A stretch of 64,000 bases of DNA from Halorussus lipolyticus (GCF_029338375.1 NZ_CP119804.1:1756955-1820954); one strand, 5' to 3'; counted from the first letter of the stretch, positions 26,861 through 35,524 are shown. Notes: generated from the sequence alone by a model not told the origin. Translations and numbers: made by a program.

Positions 26861-27495
26861 GCGACGAGCGCGACGAACCCCTCGCCGACCTCGCGGACGA
26901 GGTTCGGGAGCGAACCGGCGACCGACCGCCGGCAGAGCGACCGGATTCGTCCGAGGACCCACAAGCCTCCGAGCGCGAGGGACCGCTGGCCGACGTGGCC
27001 TCGGCGGTGGACGAGCGCCGGCGCAAGCGCCGCGAGGAGGCCGACGGGGCCGACGCCTTCGAGTCGGTCGAGGTCGGCGAACTCGACGGCGAGAAGCTCT
27101 GGGAGCAGTTGGCCGACGACGGCGACGGTCCGGCGGTCACGGTTCCGCCCGAGGAGGCCCAGTCCGAGACGACCGCATCGGGGGATTCGACGGCCGCTCC
27201 GACCGCGGCTAGCGTCGGCGGCGACCGAACCGCGGACGGCGACCGGGACGTGCGGACGATTCCCAAAGACACGTGTCACGGCTGTCCGCACTTCGGCGAC
27301 CCGCCGGAAGTGGCCTGCACCCACGAGGGGACCGCGATTCTGGCGATGCCGGACACCGACCACTTCCGGGTCGCCGACTGCCCGATGGTCGCGGACGACG
27401 ACGAGGACATCGGTGGCCTCGGCGTCGAGACCGACGACGCGCCCGAGACCGGTGGTTCGCCCGACGCCGCCGACGCGCTCGACGCCGGCGAGTAG
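26857..27495 (+). CDS. Acidic protein with CHGCPHF cysteine cluster
   Basis: The 212-residue, very acidic and largely disordered protein has a conserved C-terminal Cys module: C140 and C143 (TCHGCPHFGDPPEVACTHEG), C154 and C175, likely binding one zinc or an iron-sulphur cluster. The N-terminus has two related segments, PLADLADEVRERTGDR and PLADVASAVDERRRKR, i.e. an internal duplication. It overlaps the upstream coiled-coil gene by four bases. I do not know its role. Confidence 0.68.
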   Translation: MSDERDEPLADLADEVRERTGDRPPAERPDSSEDPQASEREGPLADVASAVDERRRKRREEADGADAFESVEVGELDGEKLWEQLADDGDGPAVTVPPEEAQSETTASGDSTAAPTAASVGGDRTADGDRDVRTIPKDTCHGCPHFGDPPEVACTHEGTAILAMPDTDHFRVADCPMVADDDEDIGGLGVETDDAPETGGSPDAADALDAGE

Positions 27496-27868
27496 CGCGT
27501 CGGCCGGTCGTCGCCAGTCGGCGGCCAGTCGTCCGGCAGACTCGCCCGGTGGTCCGCTGGGAGGTCACGCTCTGCTCGGCATCGGCGCTGGCGTGGCGGT
27601 GCTGGTGACAACCGGGATGAAGTTGGCCGAGTGGGGATGAGCGGGCCGCGGAAACGTTCCTGTTTTCTAAAGCAACTATTTTATTTCTTTAACATCACTA
27701 TTTGATTTCCACTCCGGCTGATAGCCGCGGTTCGGTCGTGCGAACGCTCGGTTGACCAACCGTCAATGGGCGGCTTCGAAATCAGAATCACCGCCAGTTC
27801 TACGGTCCAAACACGCCATGTCACGGGAGAGCGATGGAACAAAGACCGACCACACCCAACGCCCCGGC
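27496..27868. other. Intergenic stretch before SAMP1 gene
   Basis: The first 145 bases are GC-rich; one frame here (ending at 27640) closes with a membrane-like segment, HALLGIGAGVAVLVTTG, but has no convincing start. Bases 27660-27710 are AT-rich with T-runs and look like a terminator and/or promoter region. The SAMP1 frame is open upstream to 27752, but those residues are not conserved. Confidence 0.4.
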
Positions 27869-28144
27869 ATGCGCTGGAAGTTGTTCGCGGACCTCGCCGA
27901 GATTACCGGCGGAAAGGAAATCGAGGTCGAGGCCGACCCCGGCGAGACAGTCGGCGACGCGCTGGCCGCGCTGGTCGCCGAGCATCCCGACCTGAAAGAC
28001 CGCATCCACGACGAGGAGGGCGACCTGCGCGACCACATCAACGTCCTGCGAAACGGGACCAACGTCCACGCCGAGGACGGCCTCGAAACCGAACTCGAAT
28101 CGGGCGACGAACTCGCGCTGTTCCCGCCGGTCAGCGGTGGGTAG
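27869..28144 (+). CDS. samp1: Ubiquitin-like small archaeal modifier SAMP1
   Basis: The 91-residue MoaD/ThiS-fold protein begins MRWKLFADLAEITGGKEIEV and ends LFPPVSGG with the C-terminal diglycine needed for adenylation by the E1-like UbaA and isopeptide attachment to lysines. SAMP1 homologues also act in molybdopterin synthesis. The start at 27869 matches SAMP1 homologues; in-frame ATGs at 27752 and 27818 would add an unusual tail. A JAMM desampylase is encoded at 44040-44468 in the same window. Confidence 0.9.
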   Translation: MRWKLFADLAEITGGKEIEVEADPGETVGDALAALVAEHPDLKDRIHDEEGDLRDHINVLRNGTNVHAEDGLETELESGDELALFPPVSGG

Positions 28145-28272
28145 CCGGTCCGTTCCGACCCCCGAGTATCGACCGCCTGACGTGTCGGTAGACGGTCGCT
28201 TCCGGCCGGTAGGCCCGGCCTTCCGCGGTAGCCAGAAGTGCTTAACGTCGCGGACTACTACTTGTTTTGAGA

Positions 28273-29460
28273 ATGGGGACGGGAGACGGGGAGACCGAAC
28301 ATCGCTCGCTCGACTCGCTGATACCGGGCGACCGCGAGTCGGCGAGTTCGCCGTACAAGCGGGTCCGCCAGTGGGTCCTCCTTCGAGGCAAGCGAATGTG
28401 GGTCGCGTTGGCGCTGTTGTCTGGCGTGTTGCTCGTCCTACTCGGAACCTCGCTCGTCCGACCGTGGAACCTGCAGGACCTCCTGCAAAACACCAGCACG
28501 GTCCAGACGCTGTTCAGCGCGCTCCTGAGCGGGTCGATTCTGCTGGTCTCCATCGTGGTCTCCATCAACTCCATCGTCCTCTCCGAAGAGATAACCGACA
28601 TCGAGACCCAGCGCGAGCGCATCGACGCCTCGGTCCGCTACCGCGGCCAAATCGAGGAGTTCATCGAGTCGGACGTGAGTCCGGCCCGGCCCGCCGAGTT
28701 CCTGCGGTCGATTCTGAAGGTCGTGGACCGGCAGGCCGAGGGTATCGCGGCAATCGCCGAACAGGGCGACAACGACGAGTTCGCCGACGAGGCCAAAATC
28801 TTCTCCGAGGAGGTCTCGAAGGAGGCCGAGAAAGCGGGCGAAACCCTCTCCGGGTCGAACTTCGGGTCGTTCAAGGTCCTGCTGGCGGGCCTCGACTACG
28901 ACTACTCGTGGCAACTCCACGTCGCTCGCCGGTTCAAGCGCAAGTACGGCCACTGCTTGAGCGACGACCAGCAGGCGGCCATCGACGACCTCGTGGAGAC
29001 CCTGAAGGTGTTCGCCACCGGCCGGGAGTACTTCAAGTCGCTGTACTACAAGCGCGAGTTCTCCCGCCTGTCGGCCCGCCTGCTCTACGTCTCGCTCCCG
29101 ACCATCGTCTACATCTCCTACGTGATGCTGGCGCTCCACTCGCCCGAGTTCGTCCCGACCGAGGAGATATGGCTGGTCTCCGAGAAGTTCAGCATGGCAC
29201 CCCTGACGATGTTCGTCGCCTTCTCCTACACTATCGCGCTCGCTCCCTACGTCGTCCTCACGTCCTACGTCATCCGGGCGATGACCGTCACGCTCCAAAC
29301 GCTGGCGTCCGGCCCGTTCGTCCTGCGCCAGAGCGACGAACTCGACGAGTTCGACTGGGAGGACGACGACATCGAAGTTTCGGACAAGAGCGTTCCGACG
29401 CCGAGCGACGGGATGCCGTCCGACGACCCCTCCGACGAGCGTCCTGCGGGCGACGATTAG
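28273..29460 (+). CDS. Four-helix membrane protein, haloarchaeal family (copy A)
   Basis: The 395-residue protein has two N-terminal membrane helices (about residues 42-62 and 80-102, with SIVVSINSIVLSEEITDIET), a cytosolic helical domain (about 110-265) and two further helices (about 270-290 and 310-340). The end is an acidic tail. Diagnostic stretches are YDYSWQLHVARRFKRKYG and REYFKSLYYKREFSRLSARL, both of which recur in the paralogue at 49770-50828. No enzyme motif is seen. ATG at 28273 is preferred over TTG two codons upstream. Confidence 0.75.
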   Translation: MGTGDGETEHRSLDSLIPGDRESASSPYKRVRQWVLLRGKRMWVALALLSGVLLVLLGTSLVRPWNLQDLLQNTSTVQTLFSALLSGSILLVSIVVSINSIVLSEEITDIETQRERIDASVRYRGQIEEFIESDVSPARPAEFLRSILKVVDRQAEGIAAIAEQGDNDEFADEAKIFSEEVSKEAEKAGETLSGSNFGSFKVLLAGLDYDYSWQLHVARRFKRKYGHCLSDDQQAAIDDLVETLKVFATGREYFKSLYYKREFSRLSARLLYVSLPTIVYISYVMLALHSPEFVPTEEIWLVSEKFSMAPLTMFVAFSYTIALAPYVVLTSYVIRAMTVTLQTLASGPFVLRQSDELDEFDWEDDDIEVSDKSVPTPSDGMPSDDPSDERPAGDD

Positions 29461-29477
29461 CACCCGAGTGCAGAAGT

Positions 29478-30398
29478 TCAGCGCGTCAGGTCGGCCGCCA
29501 GCACGAAGTCGGGTTCGTCGGCGATTTCCACCCGACAGAACGCGGTGTCGCTGACGTACCGGACGCACTCGGGAATCAGGACGCGAGTCCGGTCTGCCCC
29601 CAATCCGGCGGCATCTCGTGCGATTGCACCGAACAGCGCATCGGCACTTTCTGGGTCGTCCCACGCGCCGACGCCGTACTCGGCCCACGTCTCGGTCTGC
29701 TCGCTCTCCTCGGCCTCGCGCTCGTACTCCCGGATTCGGTGGGCGAACCCGCGAGTCCCGTCGTCCTGCACGACGAACAGGCCGCCGTCGTCGGCCGCGT
29801 TCCGGAGGTCAGTTCGAGTCAGTTTCGAGAGCGCCCACGTCTCGTCGGGGTCCAGCGCGAGACCCCGGAGGTGGTCGCGGGCCTCGCTGTCGGTCCAGAA
29901 CCGCCACGCCGCGTTGGGGTCGGCGGTCACGTCGAGCGCAGAACTGGCCGCCGAGTCGGGTTCCGGGTGTGCCCATCGGAACTCGGTCGCGGGGTCGTAC
30001 CCCGTCGAGCGCGACTGGCCCAGTCCGGCGACGTTCCACGAGAAGACCATGTTCCGGGCGACGGTCGCGCCCTGCTCTCGCGCCCACTCGAACAGGTCGT
30101 CGGTGATGGCGACGCTGACTCCTCGCCCGCGGAAGTCGGGGTTGACGCGAATCCCCTGATTCCACGCCTCCCAGTCGGACAGCAGGACGGTCTGGGCGAG
30201 ACCCGCGACTTCGCCATCGACCTCGGCGACCGCGGTGCGCTTGCCCTCGCCCGCTATCCAATCGTGGTAGATGTCGGGGATGTAGTCGCCGCCCTCGCGG
30301 TCGGGCCACGTGTTCTGGGTGAACGCCGCGATTTGGTCGTAGTCGTCAGGCCGGGCCTCGCGGACCTCGACGCCCGATTCTCTGCTCGCGCCCGTCAT
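29478..30398 (-). CDS. GNAT-family N-acetyltransferase
   Basis: The 306-residue protein starts with a GNAT domain (about 10-150). The acetyl-CoA loop is visible as IRVNPDFRGRGVSVAITDDL (RGRG). The C-terminal half forms a second, degenerate GNAT-like half (about 165-306). It follows gatD with one base between stop and start, so it is very likely co-transcribed. The substrate is unknown. Confidence 0.85.
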   Translation of the reverse strand: MTGASRESGVEVREARPDDYDQIAAFTQNTWPDREGGDYIPDIYHDWIAGEGKRTAVAEVDGEVAGLAQTVLLSDWEAWNQGIRVNPDFRGRGVSVAITDDLFEWAREQGATVARNMVFSWNVAGLGQSRSTGYDPATEFRWAHPEPDSAASSALDVTADPNAAWRFWTDSEARDHLRGLALDPDETWALSKLTRTDLRNAADDGGLFVVQDDGTRGFAHRIREYEREAEESEQTETWAEYGVGAWDDPESADALFGAIARDAAGLGADRTRVLIPECVRYVSDTAFCRVEIADEPDFVLAADLTR

Positions 30399-30399
30399 C

Positions 30400-31647
30400 T
30401 CACTCCCACGGGACCGACCGGTCGGTGATTTCGCCGGCGACGGGCGTCCGGACCGCCTTCTCGGGATTATCGCTGTTGGCCAGCGCCCACATCAGTTTGA
30501 CCTTCGCGGTGCCGGGGAGCATGTCCTCGCCCTCCACGACGCCCGCGTCGAGCAGGTCCCGCCCGGTGTCGTACACCCGGTCGCAGACCCGCCCGTCGAT
30601 GCACTGACTGGTCATGACGACCGTGGTGCCGTCCTCGACCAACTCGGCGATTCGGTCGGTCCACGCCGAGTGGACGTGACCCAGACCGGTACCTTCGAGG
30701 ACCAGTCCTTCCTTGCCCTCGGCCACGTCGAGCGCCGACTCGTCCATGCCGGGGGTGAACTTCAGCAGTTCGACCTCGCTCTCCATCTCGGGCGCGAGCG
30801 AGAGGTCGGTCTCGCCGCGCTCGGCGTACGCTCGGCGGAAACTGACTTCGGCGTCGCCGCCGGCGTACTCGACCTCGCCGAGTGGCTTCGCGCCGACCGT
30901 CTCGAAGGCATCGCGCCGCGAGGTGTGATTCTTCCGGACGCGAGTGCCCCGGTGGAGCGCGCACACGTCGTCGGATTCGGTGGCGTGCATGCAGACCATG
31001 ACCTCCGCAGAGTCGGCCTTGGCGGCCTCGACGGCGCAGACCGCGTTCATCACGTTGTCCGAGGAGGGCCGGTCGGCCGACCGCTGGCTTCCGGTGAACA
31101 CGACCGGGACCGGCGTGTCGAGCATGAACGAGAGCGCGGAGGCGGTGAACTGCATCGTGTCGGTGCCGTGCATCACGACCACGCCGTCCGCGCCCTCCTC
31201 GATTTCCTCGTGGACGGCCTCGGCGAGGTCCCGCCACACGTCGGGAGTCATGTTCTCCGAGAGGATGTTGGCGACGACCCGGCCCCGGTAGTTGGCCCGG
31301 CCAGCGAGGTCCGGGACGGCCCGAAGCACGTCCTCGGCGTCGAACTGGGCCGTGACGGCACCGGTCCGGTAGTCCACCGTCGAGGCGATGGTCCCGCCGG
31401 TCGAGATGAGCGAGATGGTCGGCAGGTCGGAGTCGAACTCGACCGACGATTCGTCGTCGGTGTCGCCGCTCCCTACGTCGTACACGTCGCTTTCGAGTAC
31501 GTCGACGTCGGCCTCGTCGCGGTCGATACCGACGTTGTATCCGCCCTCTAGCTTGACGACGAGGTTCTGGCTCGTCGAGGAGGGAAGCAGTACGCCCTCG
31601 TAGGTCTGGTCGGCCCGCTGGACGCGGACGCGGTCGCCGGGATTCAT
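30400..31647 (-). CDS. gatD: Glu-tRNA(Gln) amidotransferase subunit D
   Basis: The 415-residue asparaginase-like subunit releases ammonia from Gln/Asn for the archaeal GatDE transamidation of Glu-tRNA(Gln). An N-terminal small barrel (about 1-70) precedes the type I asparaginase fold, with catalytic motifs STGGTIAS (from residue 82) and HGTDTM (160-165). gatE is not in the window. The start at 31647 (MNPGDRVRVQ) fits the family. It is first in an operon with the GNAT gene. Confidence 0.94.
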   Translation of the reverse strand: MNPGDRVRVQRADQTYEGVLLPSSTSQNLVVKLEGGYNVGIDRDEADVDVLESDVYDVGSGDTDDESSVEFDSDLPTISLISTGGTIASTVDYRTGAVTAQFDAEDVLRAVPDLAGRANYRGRVVANILSENMTPDVWRDLAEAVHEEIEEGADGVVVMHGTDTMQFTASALSFMLDTPVPVVFTGSQRSADRPSSDNVMNAVCAVEAAKADSAEVMVCMHATESDDVCALHRGTRVRKNHTSRRDAFETVGAKPLGEVEYAGGDAEVSFRRAYAERGETDLSLAPEMESEVELLKFTPGMDESALDVAEGKEGLVLEGTGLGHVHSAWTDRIAELVEDGTTVVMTSQCIDGRVCDRVYDTGRDLLDAGVVEGEDMLPGTAKVKLMWALANSDNPEKAVRTPVAGEITDRSVPWE

Positions 31648-31780
31648 ACTCCGGAGTACCGGCGCGCCGGACTTGAAACCATCTTTTCGCCGCGTGGGAA
31701 AGTTACTCTGCTCGCGTCGGTTTCCCGTCCGGTGGGAATCGCCTCGCGGGGTTATGTCCGCTCGTCGCCTACCCACACCT

Positions 31781-31787
31781 AGGAGGT
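31781..31787 (+). promoter_or_regulatory. Strong Shine-Dalgarno of His-rich peptide gene
   Basis: AGGAGGT lies seven bases before the ATG at 31795 and selects it over the GTG at 31786, which lies inside the SD itself. Confidence 0.65.
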
Positions 31788-31794
31788 GCAACTC

Positions 31795-32103
31795 ATGACC
31801 ACGAAACTGCAAGCGGTCCTCGTGGGCCTCGCCGGATTGATGCTCCTCGGCCTCGCGCTGACCGCGACGGCCGGCGCTCATCCCACCGACCTCGCCGAGG
31901 ACCCCATCTCGACCGTCGGACACGTCGGCGACCACTTGGGATGGCACAACGACTGGGGAACCCACCAGCACGGCGACCACTGGACTGACCACCCGCACCA
32001 CGACGGCGCTGGCGGTCATCACCACGACGAGGCTACCGGCCAGCACCACGGCGGGCACGGTCCTCGCGGTGAACACCACGGCGGCGCTCACCACGGCCGG
32101 TAA
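31795..32103 (+). CDS. Exported histidine-rich peptide
   Basis: The 102-residue protein has a Sec-type signal (about residues 6-28, LQAVLVGLAGLMLLGLALTA, cleavage near ATAGA-HP). The mature part of about 70 residues is extremely rich in His, Gly and Asp, with clusters such as WTDHPHHDGAGGHHHDE and GEHHGGAHHGR. It most likely binds metal (Zn, Ni, Cu) at the cell surface. It is divergent from gatD and has a strong SD. I do not know a named family. Confidence 0.75.
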   Translation: MTTKLQAVLVGLAGLMLLGLALTATAGAHPTDLAEDPISTVGHVGDHLGWHNDWGTHQHGDHWTDHPHHDGAGGHHHDEATGQHHGGHGPRGEHHGGAHHGR

Positions 32104-32314
32104 CGCCGTTTCAGCGAGGGTCTGAAGCCAGTCTTTCGTCGCTTTCGCTTCTCGTCTTCGAGTGCCGACAACCTCAGGTTTATTTATATTTGTTTGGGAC
32201 TTAATCGTGTTTTCTTAACGAATATAAATGAATGCGTAACGAGGAGAACGACCCATCCGAATCCGAACCCGCCCACGGGAAAGACCCATTACCTCCCGCG
32301 CCACACACTCCACC

Positions 32315-32803
32315 ATGCCCCAGCGCTCCGACCAGCGCACCCGCGACTCGTTCGCGGACGACCTCACCGAGACCCTCCAAGACGATGCCGACGAGGACAC
32401 GACCGAGGCCTCGTCGTTCGTCCAGCGCGCCCAGCACCGAGCGGCCAGTGTCTTCTCGCCGCGAGTGTTCCTCTACGCCCTCGTCCTGCTGGGCGGCGGG
32501 ATGTTCGCGGGGAACGCCTTCATCCCGCTCCCGATTCTGGACAACCTCGCGGGACTGGTCGGCGTCTTCGCCGGTGCCTTCCTCCTCGGTCTGGTTGTCG
32601 AACGCTCGACCCTCCTCGAATCGGCCGCCGCGGGTGCAGTCGCCGCCGGACTGACCGCGCTACTGGGCAACCTCGCGCTGACGGCGTTCGGCGACGCCGG
32701 CGTCCCGCTAGCGATGTTCGGCGCGGGGACCGGCCTGCTGGCCGGCGCGCTCGGCGCGTACTTCGGCGGTGACCTCAGAAACGGACTGACCGCGGACATC
32801 TGA
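32315..32803 (+). CDS. Small membrane protein with glycine-rich helices
   Basis: The 162-residue protein has an acidic cytosolic N-terminus (about 1-45) and four hydrophobic segments, for example FLYALVLLGGGMFAGNAF, LAGLVGVFAGAFLLGLVV, AAAGAVAAGLTALLGNLA and MFGAGTGLLAGALGAYFGG. The glycine/alanine repeats resemble DUF456-like proteins, without certainty. Its stop directly abuts that of the convergent ArsR-type gene. The function is unknown. Confidence 0.7.
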   Translation: MPQRSDQRTRDSFADDLTETLQDDADEDTTEASSFVQRAQHRAASVFSPRVFLYALVLLGGGMFAGNAFIPLPILDNLAGLVGVFAGAFLLGLVVERSTLLESAAAGAVAAGLTALLGNLALTAFGDAGVPLAMFGAGTGLLAGALGAYFGGDLRNGLTADI

Positions 32804-33550
32804 CTACTTCTCCGCTAACGACCACTCGCCGTCCTCGTCGCGTTCCACGAAGCCACCGTCGGCCAGTTCCGACAGGCAAGCGTCTACGACGTGTTCGGGG
32901 GCCTCGACCGCACGGCTGATTTCGCCGACCGAGGACCCACCCCCGGCGACGGCCGACAGGACCTCGGCGTGGAGTCTGCTCTCGTCCTCGCCGTCGAGCG
33001 CGTCGCCGAGTCGGTTCTGCACGTCGGCGATTCTGCCGTGGACCCACCGCTGGGCCAGCGAGAGTTCGCGCTGGAGTTGCTGGAGTTCGTCCAACTCCTC
33101 GGCGAGGCCGGTCGCTTGCTCGACCGTCTCGTCGTCTTCGGCCCCGTCCTCAGCTTCCGTGCGCTCCTCGTCGTCGTCAGCGTCCGTTTCGTTCGTTTCG
33201 TCGGTCTCCTCGGCGTCGAGTTGGACGTTGAGTGAGAGGTAGCGCCACCTGCTCACGTCGAGGTTGGCGCTGGCCGGATAGGCGCTTTTCATCCCGAACT
33301 CGTAGGGCGAGACGCTGACCTCCAGTCGGAGATTGCGCGAGATGCTGAAGTACTTTCTGCGCTGGTCGTCGGTCCGACTCTCGATGAGGCCGGCGTCCTC
33401 CAGTTTCCGGAGATGGTCGATGACGGCCTTGGGGCTGACGCCGAGGTACTCGCTGATTTCGGTGACGTAGCAGGGCCGACGCGAGAGGAGTCGGAGGATG
33501 CGCCTGCGGTTCTCGTTGCCCAGAATGTCGAGTAGCTCGGCGGAGTCCAT
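32804..33550 (-). CDS. ArsR-type winged-helix regulator
   Basis: The 248-residue protein has an N-terminal ArsR-like wHTH (LLDILGNENRRRILRLLSRR; EISEYLGVSPKAVIDHLRKL), a middle region ending in an acidic stretch (about 115-140), a coiled coil, and a second winged-helix-like segment at the C-terminus (GEISRAVEAPEHVVDACLSE). This two-HTH plan is found in a haloarchaeal ArsR group. The ligand is unknown; no metal-binding cysteines are seen near the helix. Confidence 0.83.
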   Translation of the reverse strand: MDSAELLDILGNENRRRILRLLSRRPCYVTEISEYLGVSPKAVIDHLRKLEDAGLIESRTDDQRRKYFSISRNLRLEVSVSPYEFGMKSAYPASANLDVSRWRYLSLNVQLDAEETDETNETDADDDEERTEAEDGAEDDETVEQATGLAEELDELQQLQRELSLAQRWVHGRIADVQNRLGDALDGEDESRLHAEVLSAVAGGGSSVGEISRAVEAPEHVVDACLSELADGGFVERDEDGEWSLAEK

Positions 33551-33630
33551 TCGCTATCGGGAGCTACGAATCGGGCACTCAAAAGCGTGTCTCTCGTCGG
33601 CCCCACGCGGGTCTCCTCCGAGGCGGCGAC

Positions 33631-34761
33631 CTACGGGACCGCGACGTACTCGACGGCGTAGGTACCCGCTCCGAGAGCGTGGGAAACGCGGTCGAAGAAG
33701 TCCGGCGTCGTCGTCACGGCGGCGACCGACGAGACGACCTGCGAGGAGTCCTTTCCGAGGCCGATTCCGTTGCCGACGCCGTTGCCGGTCCCGGCGTCGT
33801 TGCCGGTGCCAGCGCCGCTTCCGTTACCGGGCGGCGTGCCCGGTCCGGTCTCGTTCGGGGGTGCAGTCCCGTTCGGTGGCGCGGTTCCGTTCGGGGGCGC
33901 GGTTCGGTTGTCCGAGCTATTGCCGGTGATCGGAGATTTGCCGGGGGCGTCCGAGTTGCCCGAGTTGCCGGGAGGACCCGACTCGCCGGAATTACCGGGC
34001 GGTCCGCCGGGGGCGCTCGCATTCGTGGCGTTCCCGACCGTCCCGTTACCGGCGTCGGCAGGTGGTCCCGTCTTGTCTTTCCCTTCGCCTGCCGCGCCGT
34101 TGCCGACGCCGTTCGCGTTTCCGTTACCGACGCCGTCGGGCGGACCGACCTCGGCGTTACCGACGGCGACGCCAGTCACGTTGCGCGCGACTGACGAGAT
34201 TTCGGGGCCGGTCAGGTTGTCGGTCTCGGCCCGGAGGTCGTCGAGCGAATCGACGTTGGCGTTGGCGTTGGCCTGCGTCGCGCGGGCGGACGTGGTGTTT
34301 ATCGCGGACTTGAGCGCGTTGATTTGGCCGACGAGTTGGCTGACTTTGGCCTTGTAGGCGACTTCGGAGATGTTGTCGGCCTCGCGCTCGTCGGCGAGTG
34401 CTTGCTTGCGCTGGCGGAGGTCTGCGAGTTCCGTGCGGAGTTCACCGGTCCGGCGCTCGACCAACTGAGCCTGTACCGACTGGTTTTCGGTGGCGTTGAA
34501 CGCCGCGGCCCACATGCCGGTTTCGACCGCACCGTCGACCTCGGCGGCGCTCGACTGCATGAACGAGGAGATGTCTGCACCCAGCGTCGAGTTGTTAGTA
34601 GCGTTGGCGGCCGTCGGTCGCACGTCCTCAGCGGGGTCGTCGGACACCGCGACGCCGCCATTCGCGTCCGCACCGACGGTCGTCGCGCCCGCCGGAACGG
34701 CGGCGGTCAGCGCACCTCCGACGACGAACAGCGCCAACAAAACGGCTCGATAGGGGGTCAT
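33631..34761 (-). CDS. Secreted Gly/Asn-rich low-complexity protein
   Basis: The 376-residue protein has a Sec signal (MTPYRAVLLALFVVGGALTA, cleavage near AGA-TT) and an N-terminal helical part with coiled coil (about 70-165). A long Gly/Asn/Pro/Ser-rich region (about 195-335) contains units such as GPPGNSGE and three APPN(G/E)T repeats, and a short globular C-terminus follows. There are many NxS/T sites, so heavy N-glycosylation is likely. It may be a surface-layer or matrix protein. There is no anchor helix at the C-terminus. Confidence 0.72.
   Translation of the reverse strand: MTPYRAVLLALFVVGGALTAAVPAGATTVGADANGGVAVSDDPAEDVRPTAANATNNSTLGADISSFMQSSAAEVDGAVETGMWAAAFNATENQSVQAQLVERRTGELRTELADLRQRKQALADEREADNISEVAYKAKVSQLVGQINALKSAINTTSARATQANANANVDSLDDLRAETDNLTGPEISSVARNVTGVAVGNAEVGPPDGVGNGNANGVGNGAAGEGKDKTGPPADAGNGTVGNATNASAPGGPPGNSGESGPPGNSGNSDAPGKSPITGNSSDNRTAPPNGTAPPNGTAPPNETGPGTPPGNGSGAGTGNDAGTGNGVGNGIGLGKDSSQVVSSVAAVTTTPDFFDRVSHALGAGTYAVEYVAVP
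33853..33906 (-). repeat. Three 18-bp coding repeats
   Basis: Three tandem 18-base units (33853-33870, 33871-33888, 33889-33906) encode the PPNGTA-type repeat of the Gly/Asn-rich secreted protein. The units differ by only a few bases. Confidence 0.75.
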
Positions 34762-34882
34762 CAGTTGGCCCTTTAGCCCCGTGACTTAAAAAGGCCGACA
34801 TTCGTTCGTTCTGTTCACAGAGCTATATGAAGCATTCAGGAGCCTGCTTAGAGTTTAAAATAGGAACAGATTACGTCTCGGT

Positions 34883-35524
34883 TCAACTACCTGAACGCGG
34901 GAGTCTGTCGAACCCGCGGGCCGCGGCGGCCACCGCGAGGACCGAGAGCGCGACGGTCGCTGTGGGGAGGAGAACGCCGGGTTCGTACCGGAGCGGCGGG
35001 TGAATTCCCAGCACGTAGTCGAGGGCGTCGTTGGCCAACAGTGCTGTCAGCGCCGTCGCCAGCGCGCCCCGAGTGGTCGCGCCGTAGAGCGGGAGGAGGT
35101 AGGCCTCGGCGACGAACCCGAGATGGGTCACGATGATGAACCAGTACGACCAGAAAGCGTCGGGGTTCCACGGCGGGCCGAAGTAGGCCCCGAAGCCGAG
35201 GTTCAGCGAGACGAACGTCCAGACGCCGTACTTGACCAGCCACGCGAACGCAAACGTGTGGAGGTAGGCCAGCGCGCGATTTCGGGGGGCCTCGCCGAGC
35301 GACCGGCCGAGGTTCGGCAGGAGCGTCACCAGCGAGAGCGTCACCAGAAACAGCGCGGCGGGCGAGTCGGCGTAGAGCGGCCAGAGGTAGACCGGAACCT
35401 CGGGCAGGGTCTCGACGTAGAACTGGACGCCGACCAGCATCGCCAACACGTTGACCGCGACCAACCACGCGAGGTTCGGGCCGTCTTCGAGGTACCGACG
35501 CGCGTAGCGCTCCAACGTCGTCAT
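34883..35524 (-). CDS. DUF1405 membrane protein
   Basis: The 213-residue membrane protein has about six helices. Typical DUF1405 stretches are NLAWLVAVNVLAMLVGVQFY near the N-terminus and FIIVTHLGFVAEAYLLPLYG centrally. The start at 35524 (MTTLERYARRYLEDGP) leaves out an upstream open stretch that does not look like protein. The function of the family is unknown. The gap upstream (35525-35851) separates it from the divergent DUF5802 gene. Confidence 0.82.
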   Translation of the reverse strand: MTTLERYARRYLEDGPNLAWLVAVNVLAMLVGVQFYVETLPEVPVYLWPLYADSPAALFLVTLSLVTLLPNLGRSLGEAPRNRALAYLHTFAFAWLVKYGVWTFVSLNLGFGAYFGPPWNPDAFWSYWFIIVTHLGFVAEAYLLPLYGATTRGALATALTALLANDALDYVLGIHPPLRYEPGVLLPTATVALSVLAVAAAARGFDRLPRSGS

